Shown here piece by piece: positions 35,497-46,432 of a stretch of DNA of 64,000 nucleotides. The notes under the pieces are model-generated. The model saw only the letters and a list, made by a program, of their open reading frames with translations. It was not told the DNA's origin and ran no database searches. Source of the DNA: Anisodus tanguticus (lineage: Eukaryota; Streptophyta; Magnoliopsida; Solanales; Solanaceae); assembly GCA_034509755.1 (NCBI GenBank), contig CM067559.1, positions 32,478,032 to 32,542,031 on the forward strand, written 5' to 3'. The position numbers and the translations under genes are program-made. Each line of letters begins with the position of its first letter. The first letter of the stretch is position 1.

Positions 35497-38400
35497 TCAT
35501 GTCAAGTATCGCTTAATTCCAGCTTTCTGCTCAGAAGTAAGCTTGCTGGGAAACTTGATGTTAAACTTTACTCTCAAGTTGCCTTTTCTACTAGGTTCCT
35601 TAGGAATGGGCATACCTTCTCCTTTGATAACTTCTTCATAACTTGGACTAATGATGGAATTAATTGGTACTGTTAGATTCCGTCCATCAAGCGTTGTTAT
35701 TTGTGTGGTATATCCAGTGAGAGCCTCTACCAAGGAGATTTTCTGGGTGACAACAAGGTCATTGCCATCTCTCTTGAAGACGCTATGTGGCTTCTCATCA
35801 ATTATGAAGACGAGGTCCGATGGAATTATGCCTCGTTGCTCGTTTCCTTTCTCTGGAAATGTTATTTTAGTCCCCTTCTTCCATCCTGGTTTGATATCAA
35901 TTGTCAGAATTTCCTCGGTTGTACTAGGTCTCCTGTGCAAACAACAACACTGTGAGAAGGAATTACAATTTTTTACTAGGAATCAACTGGAAATATAACA
36001 ACTAAAGGAAAATGAAAAATACAACTCAACATTAAACGCCAATACACCAAGTGCTCCACAAGCAGGAATCCAAAGACCTGTTGCTTCTTTCAAAAGTAGC
36101 AGAAAGCACTTCGAAATGTGAGAAACAAAAACTTCACACTGATTAGGTTGAAAAAGACACAGAAACAAAAGAGAATTGACATGAACCGACACACTCATAC
36201 AAACACATATAGGAGAAATCCCTGAGGATCTGTAGCGCACAATTTGAAACTCGGTGATAATGAGCCTGCCCCTATATCCACACACCCCCCCTCTCCCCAC
36301 ATAAGTACCAGGCAAGAATTCGAATTATGACAGATACCACCGGAGTATTCATTTGCACACCCAAAATGTCCTAACTTCAAATCCCAGCAAAATTAGCAAC
36401 TTAACATTAAGCGTCACTTGAAGACACAATATATTTGTATACTCTTTGCATCATCAAAAGAAAATGACAATATGTATGTATGTGTGTGTGTGTGTGTGTG
36501 TGTGTACACACACATTATATTCCCAATCCAAAGAAAAGTGATGAGTTTATATTTTCTTCCGAAATTAAACCCATTTAAGAACTTACCTACACCAATTAAT
36601 TCCTTCTAGGAAAAAAGCCAAAAACAAAATGGTTACTCAATTAGAGGGACTACAGAATTGGATGTTGACAACATATTAAACTTGAATACCCTGATAATAA
36701 AAGCCATACCAAGCAGTCACTTAAACTTTCAACCTTTCAAATAAAAGAATACAGAAAGCATTAAATAATACTCCCTCCGTCCCAATTTATGTGGCACAAT
36801 TTGACTTGGCACAAAGTTTAAGAAAGAAAGGGAACTTTTGAAATGTGTGGTCCAAAACAAGTCTTATATAAATGTGTGGTTGTAAATCATCTCATAAAGT
36901 TAAATTGTTTCTAAGTATAGAAAGGTGACTTTCTTTTTGGGACAAGCATTAGACTTCTTCCTCCATTATTCTGCTTTTCCTCTCGTGGCTTGTCATTTTG
37001 TTTTCTACAAACCGTTGAAATTCTATGTAATAATAAATGAAAAGGTGAACATGACATGTTTTCCCCAAGCATATGGAAATAACATCCATGGATGCCTTTC
37101 AAAAGACAAACAAAAGGACGACAATAGGGACTCTTGAAACCAGACAAGGCTTGAAAGAAACTAGAAAATGAGAATTAGCACCACCTTCATGAAAACTGTG
37201 TCGCAAATATGATGTATGTTTCTTAACATCCAGACAAGCATGGACATTACTTTGGGTACATTGTTTAATGATGATCATTATAAATTAGGAGGCGCTTGAT
37301 AAAATAACCAAGTGGAAAGAGACTCAGGTAGCCCAATTTCCTTATTGCTTACACAAAGGAAAAGGGAAGAGGTACTTATCAAACGAAAAAGGGTGAAGAA
37401 GTAAATCCCTTGCACTTTTTGGGACTCTCATACCAAACATGAGCGAGGAAGGGGCAACAGGCAAATGGGGACAACAACAACAACATACCCAGTGAAATCC
37501 CACAAAGTGGGGTCTGGGGAGGGTAGTGTCTACGCAGACCTTACCCCTACCTTGGGAAGTAGAGAGGTTGTTTCCGGTAGACCCTGGCACAAGAACAACA
37601 AGCAAATGGGGAACAAAACAAAAAGTTGTATAAATTAACTCAATATGAGCAACCAACTTGTTAACCGATGGGCACATGCTGCATAACGTTTCTAAGGTAA
37701 AACACAATCTCAGAAGTCCAATGACTATGCTGTCAACCATTCATATAGTAACTTCTACTTGCAGCTTGAAGGTAATAACTAAATTAAGTGGGACCAATAA
37801 ATAGTCAAATCATAAGTGTCCTTCCCTAAAATGATGTTTTATATCTGTGCCTCACATTCCCCGGCCAGTTTTCAGTATATTCTCATTTTGGTGAGAGACA
37901 AATTGATTGATTCATCCTCCTTCAGGAGCACACAGTGAGGTTACTTAATGCCACCGATGGTACTAACTCCCGATACTGTAAAACATTTCAATGAGAAATG
38001 CAAACACAAACGATAGTGTATCTTTTTCACAAAGGAAGAAATTCCAATTCTTAAATCATAGTTTCTCTTTTTTACTTTATGCTAGTTTTAAAGCTTATTG
38101 TCAGGCCTAAAGGAATGGCTTGGTGCATATGTCAACATGGAGAACTTGCCCTTACTTTCTCAACATCAATGCAGAAAATGGAAGAGGAAATGAGCTTATG
38201 ATGAATTTGTAGAAGCAGAAGCAACAGACTGTTTTAATACAGTTTCTTCTAAAATTAGTCATAAAAACGAGCTTATTTCAGAACTTGCATGTCTTATGCA
38301 TTGTCTAGATCAGTGTTTAGAGAAGCGGGCGCTTCACCGCTTTAGCGAAGCGGGGGTCTGGCGCTTCAGAGAGCTGAAGCGAGAGAGGTGAACAGATGCG

Positions 38401-41400
38401 GGCGCTTCAACCCCTCAAGCGCGAAGGGGAGGAAGCGAGCAAAGCGTACGCTTCGACTCTTTTTAGAAGAAAAAGTCACAGACTAGGGTTATCTGGTGTG
38501 ACTTCTTTCAGAGACATTGAGTATTCTTGGTGCGACTTCTTCAGAGACACAGACTAGGGCTCTTCTCTTCTTATATTCTTCTTCTTCTTCTTTTCTTCTT
38601 CTCCTCTTCGTCGATAGCTCACTGCTAGGGAGGTGCTGGCCAATTTGTTTTTCCAATTCTTGATTGCAGTTGCTGGGAGGGGCCCTGTTTTTTGGCTTTC
38701 TCTGTTTCTTTTTTCAGTTGGAGAATGGTGACAGTAACTGGTGGTTTGGATTGTTCCTCTTATTTTTTCTTTCCATTATTTCTTTCTTATTTTTTGTTTT
38801 TAGTTTGTCCATTTAATTGATTTAATTGTACTAGTATCAGTAACTGGCAGTTCATTAGTTAGACAGTGCAGTTTATAGTCTTACTTTCTGGATTGTGCAT
38901 TAGATTAGACAGTGCATTAGTTACATTTTTCCTGATTTTTATTTATTATGCAGTTCATCTGGTAGTTTTTCTGATTTTTTTTATGGCACGCACACGATAT
39001 TCTTTAGTAAAAGGTGAAAGAATAGTTCGATTTGTGCTCACTGCGTGGCTGCTTCTGATTTTTATTTATTAAGAAGTTCATTGGGTAGATATGGAAGGGA
39101 GACTTGGAATAACTGGTAAAGTTGTTGCCATATGACCAAGAGGTCACGGGTTCAAGCCGTGGAAACAGCCACTTGCAGAAATGTAAGGTAAGGCTGCGTA
39201 CAATAGACCCTTCCCCGGACCCCGCGCATAGCGAGAGCTTAGTGCACCGGGCTTCCCTTTTTTCATTAGGTAGATTTTTTATCTACTTTCTTAGTTTTAA
39301 AATTGAAACATTTTCTTATATATGAAGTCTTTGTGCAAAGTTTATTTTGGTTTTTTAAAAAAAATTGTGCTTCACTTCAATGAAGCGATCGCTTCGCTTA
39401 AAGCATGAAGCGGGGGGGGCCTTGTTGCTTTTTCCAGCTTCGCGCTTTCCTGAACACTGGTCAAGATCATCATCACTCCATTTGAGGAGGTTAAAGAAAT
39501 ACATCATGACCTTGGTTGAGGTTATAATATGAATTTAATAACAGATCTAAGGTCATCATCTTGGTATGATATAAAAACTTTCTACTTCTAGACATGTCAA
39601 TTGATGCAGCGGCTACCAGCAACGAAAGTTCCGATATAACTAGTCTAGAACTTCTTCCATATTCGACCAGAAAGGAGGGTTCCCACTAGACTACCTAGGA
39701 CACTTCACACTCGCATTCACACTACAGAAAATAACAATTTTGGCCACCTGATGCTCCATTTGCACGTTGCACTGCATAAATGATAATTCAGCCTTAACAA
39801 GGTTATGCTATAAAGACAAAAAATAAAACTAAACCAACTGCCTCACCTATTTCTATGAGCTTCAGCTTTTTCGATCTGTTCATGCTAGTGACAACTAAAG
39901 TGGTCGCCTCTCCTAACAACTCCCAAGGTAACAACAGAAAATGCAACGTCCATGCTATCGACAACTAAAGTGGTCCTCTCTCCTAACAACTCCCAAGGTA
40001 ACAACATAAATTGCAACATTCATAATAACCCCCCCCCCCCCCCCCCCACCCCCCCAAAAAAAAAACCCCCACTCTCCCTCCCTCTCTTTGATAAATATTG
40101 ATATTCCTTTCTCTTTCACAATTTGAACCCCTAAAGTGCTTGAAACACATACAATGGAACGCCGTTTTTAACACAAGGCTTTACATATTTGAGTTCAGCC
40201 AATGCATTAAATAGCTTTCACTGAGATCATCCCATTGTAAAAACAAAAATACAAAAATGATAAATACTAAACTATTGCCACCACATTTAACTTTAACATT
40301 TATATGGATCAATCAACTATACTTCAATATTAGTTACAATTGTACTATATAAATCTTTCTTTTTAAGTTAAGCCTGCACATGATTGATTCAGTTTCAGAC
40401 AACTTCAAAAGAAACCGAATGAATGATTTAGTTACCACCATTAATATGACCATCTCCAAAAGACATAACTCAATCCTTTATACCTACTTTATCCAGGTTA
40501 ATTTTATTCCACAATAAGTAGAATTTTGCTTTTATAGAGGTTCTCTAGATCTCTCTTACCCCTACGCAGACTATTAGTGTAACTCCTGACAAACACCAAC
40601 TTACAACTTTTTATTCAAGAAAATGGAAAAAAGAGGTACTCCCTCCGTTTCAATTTGTTTATCTCAGTTTGACTAGGCACGGAGTTTTAAACTAAAGATA
40701 TATAATGTACCAAAATGTCTTTTCATCTTGTGGTCTTAAATATGCCATGTGAGATGTTGTATTTACTGAATTGCCAAATTAGGAAACATACGTTGTTTTT
40801 GTAACTGACTGAAAAGGAAAGTAATGATAAACAAACGAAACAGAGGTAAAATTTTAATCACTGAGGGAACACTGTGAAAACTCACCCAGTAGCATCAGTA
40901 ACTTCTCTGGATATCTTCATCTTCTTGGTGGTTCCCTTATACAGGTCCTCCAAACTACAAGGCAGATTCCGCTCTATTGGAGCAGCCTTTCGTGACACAT
41001 TACCGGATGCACCTTCACCGGCAGCATTTCTGAACGAAGAGAAAATATCTTCCCCAAACACACCTCTAGGAAAATTCGCAGCACCAGCCCGTCCTCCACC
41101 CATATCTCCTCCCATCCCACCAAACGGGTTCGAACACCCAAAAAATTCAGAGAATATATCATCAGCACTACGCGGGTTGAATCGAAATGACCCATGACCG
41201 ACCCCATCTGATGTGCCGGGAAATCCACCGGCACCCGGCGGTGGCACTTGCCCTTTCAACCCTTCTTCTCCATATTGATCATACACTGCCCTTTTCTGTG
41301 GATCACTCAATACCTGCAAATAAACACTCAAAATTCTTCAAAATTAACTACAAAGTTAGAAAATGAAAATAAATCGAACCCCATAATTGAGATTACCTAT

Positions 41401-42127
41401 TACATCATAGAATTCAGAGATCTATACCTTTTAGTTTTGTTCAAAATTAACTACAAATTTAAGAAATAACAAAAAACAACAACAACATATCCACGAAGTG
41501 GGGTCTGGGGAGGGGAGGGTAGGATGTACGCAGACCTTACCTTAAATCGAAAACTTGAAAATTGGAATAAGCGGTTATGTAAAATACTGTCGTAGGTTAC
41601 AAAGATTCTTTTGGAAATAAACTCAAATTGACACAAAATTCTTCAAAATTAACTAGTACAAAATATTGGAAAATAAACAGAACCCATGAAAATTGGGGTT
41701 GTTAGACATGTAAATACATCGTAGGCTACATATTAACAAAAATCAATCGAAACCCATGAAAATTGAGGTTAATGAGATTACGTATTACATCGTACAATTC
41801 AGAGATCTACATCTTTTTTTTGTTCACAATTAACTACAAATTTATGAAATGAATCGAACAGTTGAAAATTGGAATAATCAGTACCAATTTTTCCTCTCAG
41901 AATTAATGATAAAACTAAATAAATGGGAAGGGGCTGAGAGTGGGAATATATTATATACATACATCGTAGGCTTCAGAGATTTGTTTGAATTTGGATTCAG
42001 CATCTTTCTTGTTGTTAGGGTTCTTATCTGGATGCCATTTCATTGCCAATTTGCGATAGGCTTTCTTGAGGTCATCATCTTTCGCATTTCGGTCCACCTG
42101 AAGAACCTTGTAGTAGTCCACACCCAT
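35497..42127 (-). CDS. Type-II DnaJ/HSP40 co-chaperone (DNAJB-like), complete, 342 aa
   Basis: Exons in transcript order: 42127-41963, 41313-40886 and 35932-35497. Phases match (exon 1 ends phase 0, exon 2 ends phase 2) and borders are GT-AG. Residues 1-70 form a J domain (MGVDYYKVLQVDRNAKDDDL) with the HPD motif in AMKWHPDKNP and YDQYGEEGLKG at its end. A Gly/Phe-rich linker follows (FFGCSNPFGGMGGDMGGG). The C-terminal peptide-binding domains start at NLPCSLEDLYKGTTKKMKI and include TIDIKPGWKKGTKITFPEKG and FIIDEKPHSVFKRDGNDL. There is no CxxCxGxG zinc region, which separates type II from type I. Such proteins stimulate Hsp70 ATPase activity, usually in the cytosol. No signal or transit peptide is seen. 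Intron 2 is 4953 bp and full of transposons; intron 1 contains decayed copies of the exon 1 edge. Confidence 0.96.
36474..36515. repeat. (TG)n microsatellite
   Basis: An uninterrupted tg run of about 13 repeats, with tatg units before and acacaca after, in DnaJ intron 2. Confidence 0.9.
36771..36945. mobile_element. Stowaway-like MITE, one end only
   Basis: Begins CTCCCTCCGTCCCAATTTATG after TA; internal 'gacttggcacaaagtttaag' is typical of the family. The opposite CGGAGGGAG end is missing, so the copy is truncated. Lies in DnaJ intron 2. Confidence 0.6.
37472..37602 (-). mobile_element. RTE LINE 3' tail fragment with 11-bp target duplication
   Basis: (CAA)n then 'tacccagtgaaatcccac' and 'ggggagggtagtgtctacgc'. 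Flanked by gcaaatgggga at 37461-37471 and 37603-37613. Lies in DnaJ intron 2. Confidence 0.88.
38311..39459. mobile_element. Non-autonomous hAT element, 1149 bp, DnaJ intron 2
   Basis: Ends CAGTGTTTAGAGAAGCG (left) and, read on the minus strand, CAGTGTTCAGGAAAGCG (right). Flanked by the 8-bp near-duplicates GTCTAGAT (38303-38310) and GTCAAGAT (39460-39467). Subterminal regions are rich in 'gcttc' and 'gaagcg' motifs in both senses. No transposase frame. A SINE sits inside it. The 8-bp duplication points to hAT; TIR and flank each have mismatches. Confidence 0.75.
39091..39261 (+). mobile_element. Au-type SINE nested in the hAT element
   Basis: Plus-strand SINE with the tRNA-like B box (GGTTCAAGCC, about 39150), then 'aaggctgcgtacaatagacc', 'ccccggaccccgcgcatagc' and an end at 'gcaccgggcttccctttttt'. 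Flanks are ttcattgggtagat (39077-39090) and ttcattaggtagat (39262-39275), a 14-bp duplication with one mismatch. Confidence 0.92.
39881..40020. repeat. Two 70-bp tandem units, DnaJ intron 2
   Basis: Units 39881-39950 and 39951-40020 both start 'catgcta' and share 'acaactaaagtggtc' and 'tctcctaacaactcccaagg'. Confidence 0.9.
40029..40076. repeat. Poly(C)/poly(A) homopolymer tract
   Basis: A run of over 20 C, one A, more C, about ten A, then C, in DnaJ intron 2. Such tracts are prone to length error in assembly. Confidence 0.9.
40639..40846. mobile_element. Stowaway-like MITE, about 208 bp, DnaJ intron 2
   Basis: TA-flanked (40637-40638 and 40847-40848), with left end CTCCCTCCGTTTCAATTTG and an imperfect inverted right end. 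Lies 40 bp from the exon 2 donor at 40885. Confidence 0.75.
41475..41545 (-). mobile_element. RTE LINE 3' tail fragment, DnaJ intron 1
   Basis: 'acaacaacaacatatcc', 'gaagtggggtctggggagg' and 'gtacgcagaccttacctta' match the LINE 3' end, shortened. No target duplication was resolved. Confidence 0.7.
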
Positions 42128-42260
42128 GCTTTTCTCTCCCTTTCCGACGACAATTTGCGTGGACGGAGCTTTTGGTTTCTCTCTGGCTTCTTCACTCTGA
42201 GTGAGTACCAGCGTAAATCAATCCACTTGCTGCTGGTAAAATTTATAAATAATCACTTTT
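42128..42260 (-). promoter_or_regulatory. Probable DnaJ 5' UTR and proximal region
   Basis: CT-rich plus strand (GA-rich transcript) just upstream of the ATG at 42127, without upstream ATGs close to the start. The TATA position is not clear. Confidence 0.3.
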
Positions 42261-42379
42261 CAGTGTAATTGATAAATAGAAATTTTTACCAAATTTCCTT
42301 TTTGGAATAATGTTTAGGAACTGACCTTTTCTTTATTGTTTTTATAATTTATGGGATTTTTTAATCTATCATCTAAATT

Positions 42380-43450
42380 TTTATAAGTTATGTTACGAGT
42401 TGCTTTAATTGTACCTTAACCCCGTAACATTGAGCGTCTCAAGCAAGTAGCGCGAGTGTTAGCCGTGCAGGCATCATGCGCTAATATCGTTCAAGGAGCA
42501 TCTGACATAAGGGAAATGCGGGAGGCAATGACCACCCAGAAATGTTGTTATTGCATATACGAAGAGTGCCTAAGGAGTTTATCAAGGACATGGGGTGAGC
42601 CCAAGGGTCTAGCCTATGGGCGACGGTCGTGTGTGTGTCATGTCTAAGGCAATAGTTGGAATTTTGGATTTTTAGAATTTCAGGTGAAAGGCCCATTCCT
42701 AGGATGTTGAATATGCTTACCAAGTTTAGCCCCATTCCGAGATCGTTTATGTATGGGCTTGACTTAGCTAAGGAGCAGTGGCATTATCGTAATTATCCAA
42801 AGCTTCTGAAGTCTATATCTCTTCCACGAGTATGAGAATCGAATGAAACTTCATAGAGGTGTGAAGGAAGTCAAGACGAACCTTAAAGAATAAACGAAGT
42901 CTCATTTGGAGTTCGAATCATTGAGAAATATCTATTATGATTATCTGGCCAAAACATGTCATCTAGGATCATTTGAGTTTATTTCTTTAAAGCATATATA
43001 AGGGGTACAAGTGTTGCAAGCTCAGCCAACCTCCCCGTGCGTGCTTTCATCAAACCGTACCAAGTGAGCAATCTTGAGGAGGAACCTCGAGGGCCTGCTT
43101 AGGCATCTCTAAGGGGTGGTCAAGGTACCATACGAGTTAGAAAACTCTATGTGAGGCACTCAGCCTCCGGGCTAGCATTGGGTACACAGTGAATGGTAGA
43201 GGATTAACGTTTGGACTGATTATGTCATGCGGACTATCCTTGGGAATGATAACGACCTTTGTGCCGCTGAAGCTATGCCTTTGAGGCAAGCTTTGCCATA
43301 TGCACATGATCGTGTCAAGAATCTTAGGACAATCATTAGGCTGGCTTGTAGTCCTTCAGGACTATGAGAGTCGCACAAGCTACTAGTGTGCTGCTAACGC
43401 TAAAAAGGAATCGACCCGTGACAGTTATTATGAAATTAGACGATAGCCTA
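42380..43450. other. Unidentified block, higher GC than its surroundings
   Basis: About 1.05 kb from 'tgttacgag' near 42390 to 'gacccgtgacagttatt' near 43425, clearly less AT-rich than either flank. It contains a TATA-like 'gcatatataaggggtac' (about 42993), which would suit a plus-strand LTR promoter, but no TG/CA ends with a target duplication were found. Open frames are under 90 codons with no recognisable domain. Confidence 0.4.
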
Positions 43451-44060
43451 ATATTTTATCTGTAAGGTTGAGCTATATTTAAGTAAACATTAATCTTGAA
43501 AGGATAATTTTTCAAAGGTTATATCTGTACAGTTTTAAAAAATAGGTACAAAATCCAAATGATAGCTTAAGATATTTGCATAAATTATTCATTGAAAAAT
43601 AATCACTATCATAGAGAAATTGCTGAGGTTATCCCCTGAGAAACTGATACTTAAATAAAGTGTCGTTTTAAATTTTGTTGAAAAAATAAGCTTGTTTGGT
43701 TTTATGTACACATTGCGGTTGATATTTTAATCTTCCATTCTTACATTTTTTAACTTTTATTCTTTTGCAACTTTTTACAAATTTCGGTACTACATATCTA
43801 ATCCTGAATATTTCAATTGCGCAAGATTTAATTGAAAAACTATCAAAAGCGTCGATTAACTCGTGGTTGCAAGTGAATATCACCCAGATAGTTTTTCTAT
43901 TCCAAATTTGAAATCTTGTTTGGAGGAGGAAATTTGAATTTGATGGCGTTTTATTGTTAAACTCATATTAGTGTTGATTATTTGTGCTTAAATCTTTAGT
44001 TCAAACATCTTTTATTGATTTTCTTGAAAAATCTCAAAACTCTATTATTAGCCCTTAGAA
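43450..44060. other. AT-rich intergenic stretch
   Basis: No gene or defined repeat recognised. Confidence 0.35.
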
Positions 44061-44064
44061 AATA

Positions 44065-44310
44065 TTTCCTCCGTCTCATAATGTTTGTCTTACTTTTTTT
44101 TTGATCTGTTTCAAAATGTTTACCTCTTCCTTTGTTGGCATCTTTTTAATTCAAACTTTTCACGTGGCATGTTTAAGACCACAAAATTAAATGAAATTTC
44201 GGTATATTCTTCATATCTTTAATTTAAAACCACAAGATTCAAAAGTCTTCTTTACTTTTTTAAACTTCATGCCCAATCAAAACCAAATAAATATTTTGTA
44301 ACGGAGGGAG
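44065..44310. mobile_element. Stowaway-like MITE, 246 bp
   Basis: TA flanks (44063-44064 and 44311-44312); left end tttcctccgtctc, right end taacggagggag. Inverted ends with one-base differences. Confidence 0.8.
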
Positions 44311-44814
44311 TATTAAAAAATGGGTCTTCTTGATTTGGTTATTTGACTAAATTGATGATTAGGATCATTTGTGTTGGTGTTTGGAGGCTTTATTCCAAAT
44401 TTGAGATCATTTGGAGTCGTTTAACGAAATTGAAAATGTAAGTTCAAAGAACACATTGTTGAACAATACAAACAAATCATGTCAATTTAGTAGAATTTAT
44501 GCATAACTTAACAAGTCGAATGCAGGTAGGCAAGCAACTTTATCTTATCAAAGGTTGGGGCATAAGGTTCCCCGTACTATCTAGGTGTGAAGCAATGAGC
44601 AAAAAAGTCATGCCAATCAACGGATTTTGGTGAATAATTGAATGAGCACAAAGTCATGTCAATCTGATAGAATTTATGAGTACAACAAGATAACTAAGTT
44701 GAATATAACATGAAATCCTATCGATTTGTCATGACTTACATGCCATCATTCTGAAATATCTTTTTTTTCTTTTGTAGTTTTGAAATCATATAAAAATGTA
44801 TCAAAAGTGAAATA

Positions 44815-45520
44815 GAATAAAGGCAAAATACATCAAATGCATCCTTAACTTATCTCCAAAAGTCAACTTCGCACTTCAACTAATGGGGCGACTATTACCC
44901 ATTTACACATTAAAAAGGTGAATCTACTACCATCCTAACGCACATATAACCAGTCACATGATGGAAGGTGTTTTACACTCGCAGTCACATGATCGCTATG
45001 TCATTGGCACATCGGAAACATGTCAGATTTTTAATTTTTTTAAAGAAAAAATCCATGTCACCACAATTGCTTCTTCTCTACTGTACACCACAAAACCCAC
45101 CATTAAATCACCACCATCTTTTGTAAGCATATGTCACACTCAACAGCACTGAATTCATATTTTGCTTTTGAAAGTAATTGAAGGAATTTTTATTTTTGTA
45201 GACAAATTTATCTCATTGAACTAACATATTTTGAATTTAGATAGTGGCCTAAAAAAAGACACTCTGTGCAAATGGCCAATGGTTCAACAATGGTTTTAGG
45301 CGAAGAAATGGAAGGGTACGGTGATGTTATGGTGGCTATGGCAGAGGAAAACTCGCCCCTTTTTAATTTTTATTTATTTTGTTACCACATCAGCTTTTAG
45401 GATGGTATTAGTTCCACAAAAAGTAAAGATAAGGATAATAGATCGCCCGATTAGTTGGAGTACGAATTTAATTTTTCGGGTATAGTTCAAGGTTCAAAGG
45501 TATTATTAGGTATCATGAAT
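44815..45520. repeat. MITE-like element
   Basis: Starts 'aaaggcaaaatacatcaaatgc' and ends around 'gttcaaggttcaaaggtatt', the two ends being partly inverted in layout. 'gcccgattagttggagtacg' on the right mirrors 'cttcaactaatggggcgac' on the left. Internal 'ccacatcagc' and 'ggatggtag' also have counterparts. No coding region. Confidence 0.5.
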
Positions 45521-45614
45521 GAAAACTTAAAAATCGATGAATCTGGTAGAGTTTTATGAACAATTGAACAAACACAACTCATGACAATCTGTATTATTTG
45601 TAAATAATTGAACA

Positions 45615-46365
45615 ATATAGATAAAATTACAACAACAATAACAACTCAGTATAATCCTATAAATGAGGTCTGGAAAGGATAGAGTATACGCATACCTTAC
45701 ACCTAACATGGGAGGTAGAGAGGCTATTTTCGATACACCCTCGGCTCAAAGAAAAGCAAACGGCCAGAACTGAAAAAAGAAATGACAAGTAAAGAAGTCA
45801 TGAAAAAAAACTATATAAAGCATGACAAAGTTGTCTGAAAAAAAAACAATAACGTAACTACCACAAAAATATATAACAATGGAAGTACAAAAAATAACAG
45901 ATAATAACATGAATAAAGTACAAGACACTACAAGAGTAATTCTAAACATGACAACGCTCAACTACCTACTAGCCTTCTACTTTAATTAGTATCCTCCATA
46001 ACCTATTCTCAACGGTCATGTCTTCAGTGAGCTGAAACTGCGTCATATCCTGTCTAATCATCTCTCTCAATACTTCTTCGGCCTACCTCTACCTCGCTTG
46101 AGACTATCCATAGTCAACCTCTCACACCTCCGCGCTAGGGCATCTGTGCATCTCCTCTTCACATGCCCGAACCATCTCAATTTTGCTTCCTTCACCTTAT
46201 CCTCCACCGAGGCCACCCCCACCATGTTCTAGATATCTTCATTCTAATCTTATCTCTCCTCGTAAGTCCACACATCCACCGCAACATCCTCATATTCATC
46301 ATCTTCATCTTTTGAATATGAGAGTTCTTGACTAACCAACACTCCGCCCCATATAACATAAATTG
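45615..46365 (-). mobile_element. RTE LINE, 5'-truncated, about 750 bp
   Basis: Minus-strand 3' part of an RTE LINE. It has a tail of (CAA)n on the plus strand at 45630, then the 3' UTR and the C-terminal coding remnant (46000-46350) homologous to 6800-7190 of the first LINE ('cttcttcggcctacctctac', 'cacatgcccgaaccatctca'). Frames are broken. Confidence 0.85.
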
Positions 46366-46432
46366 AATACAAATCTCGTCAACATTGGACTTCTAAGTAA
46401 TTCAACAACACATATTGTAAAATGATTATAAG

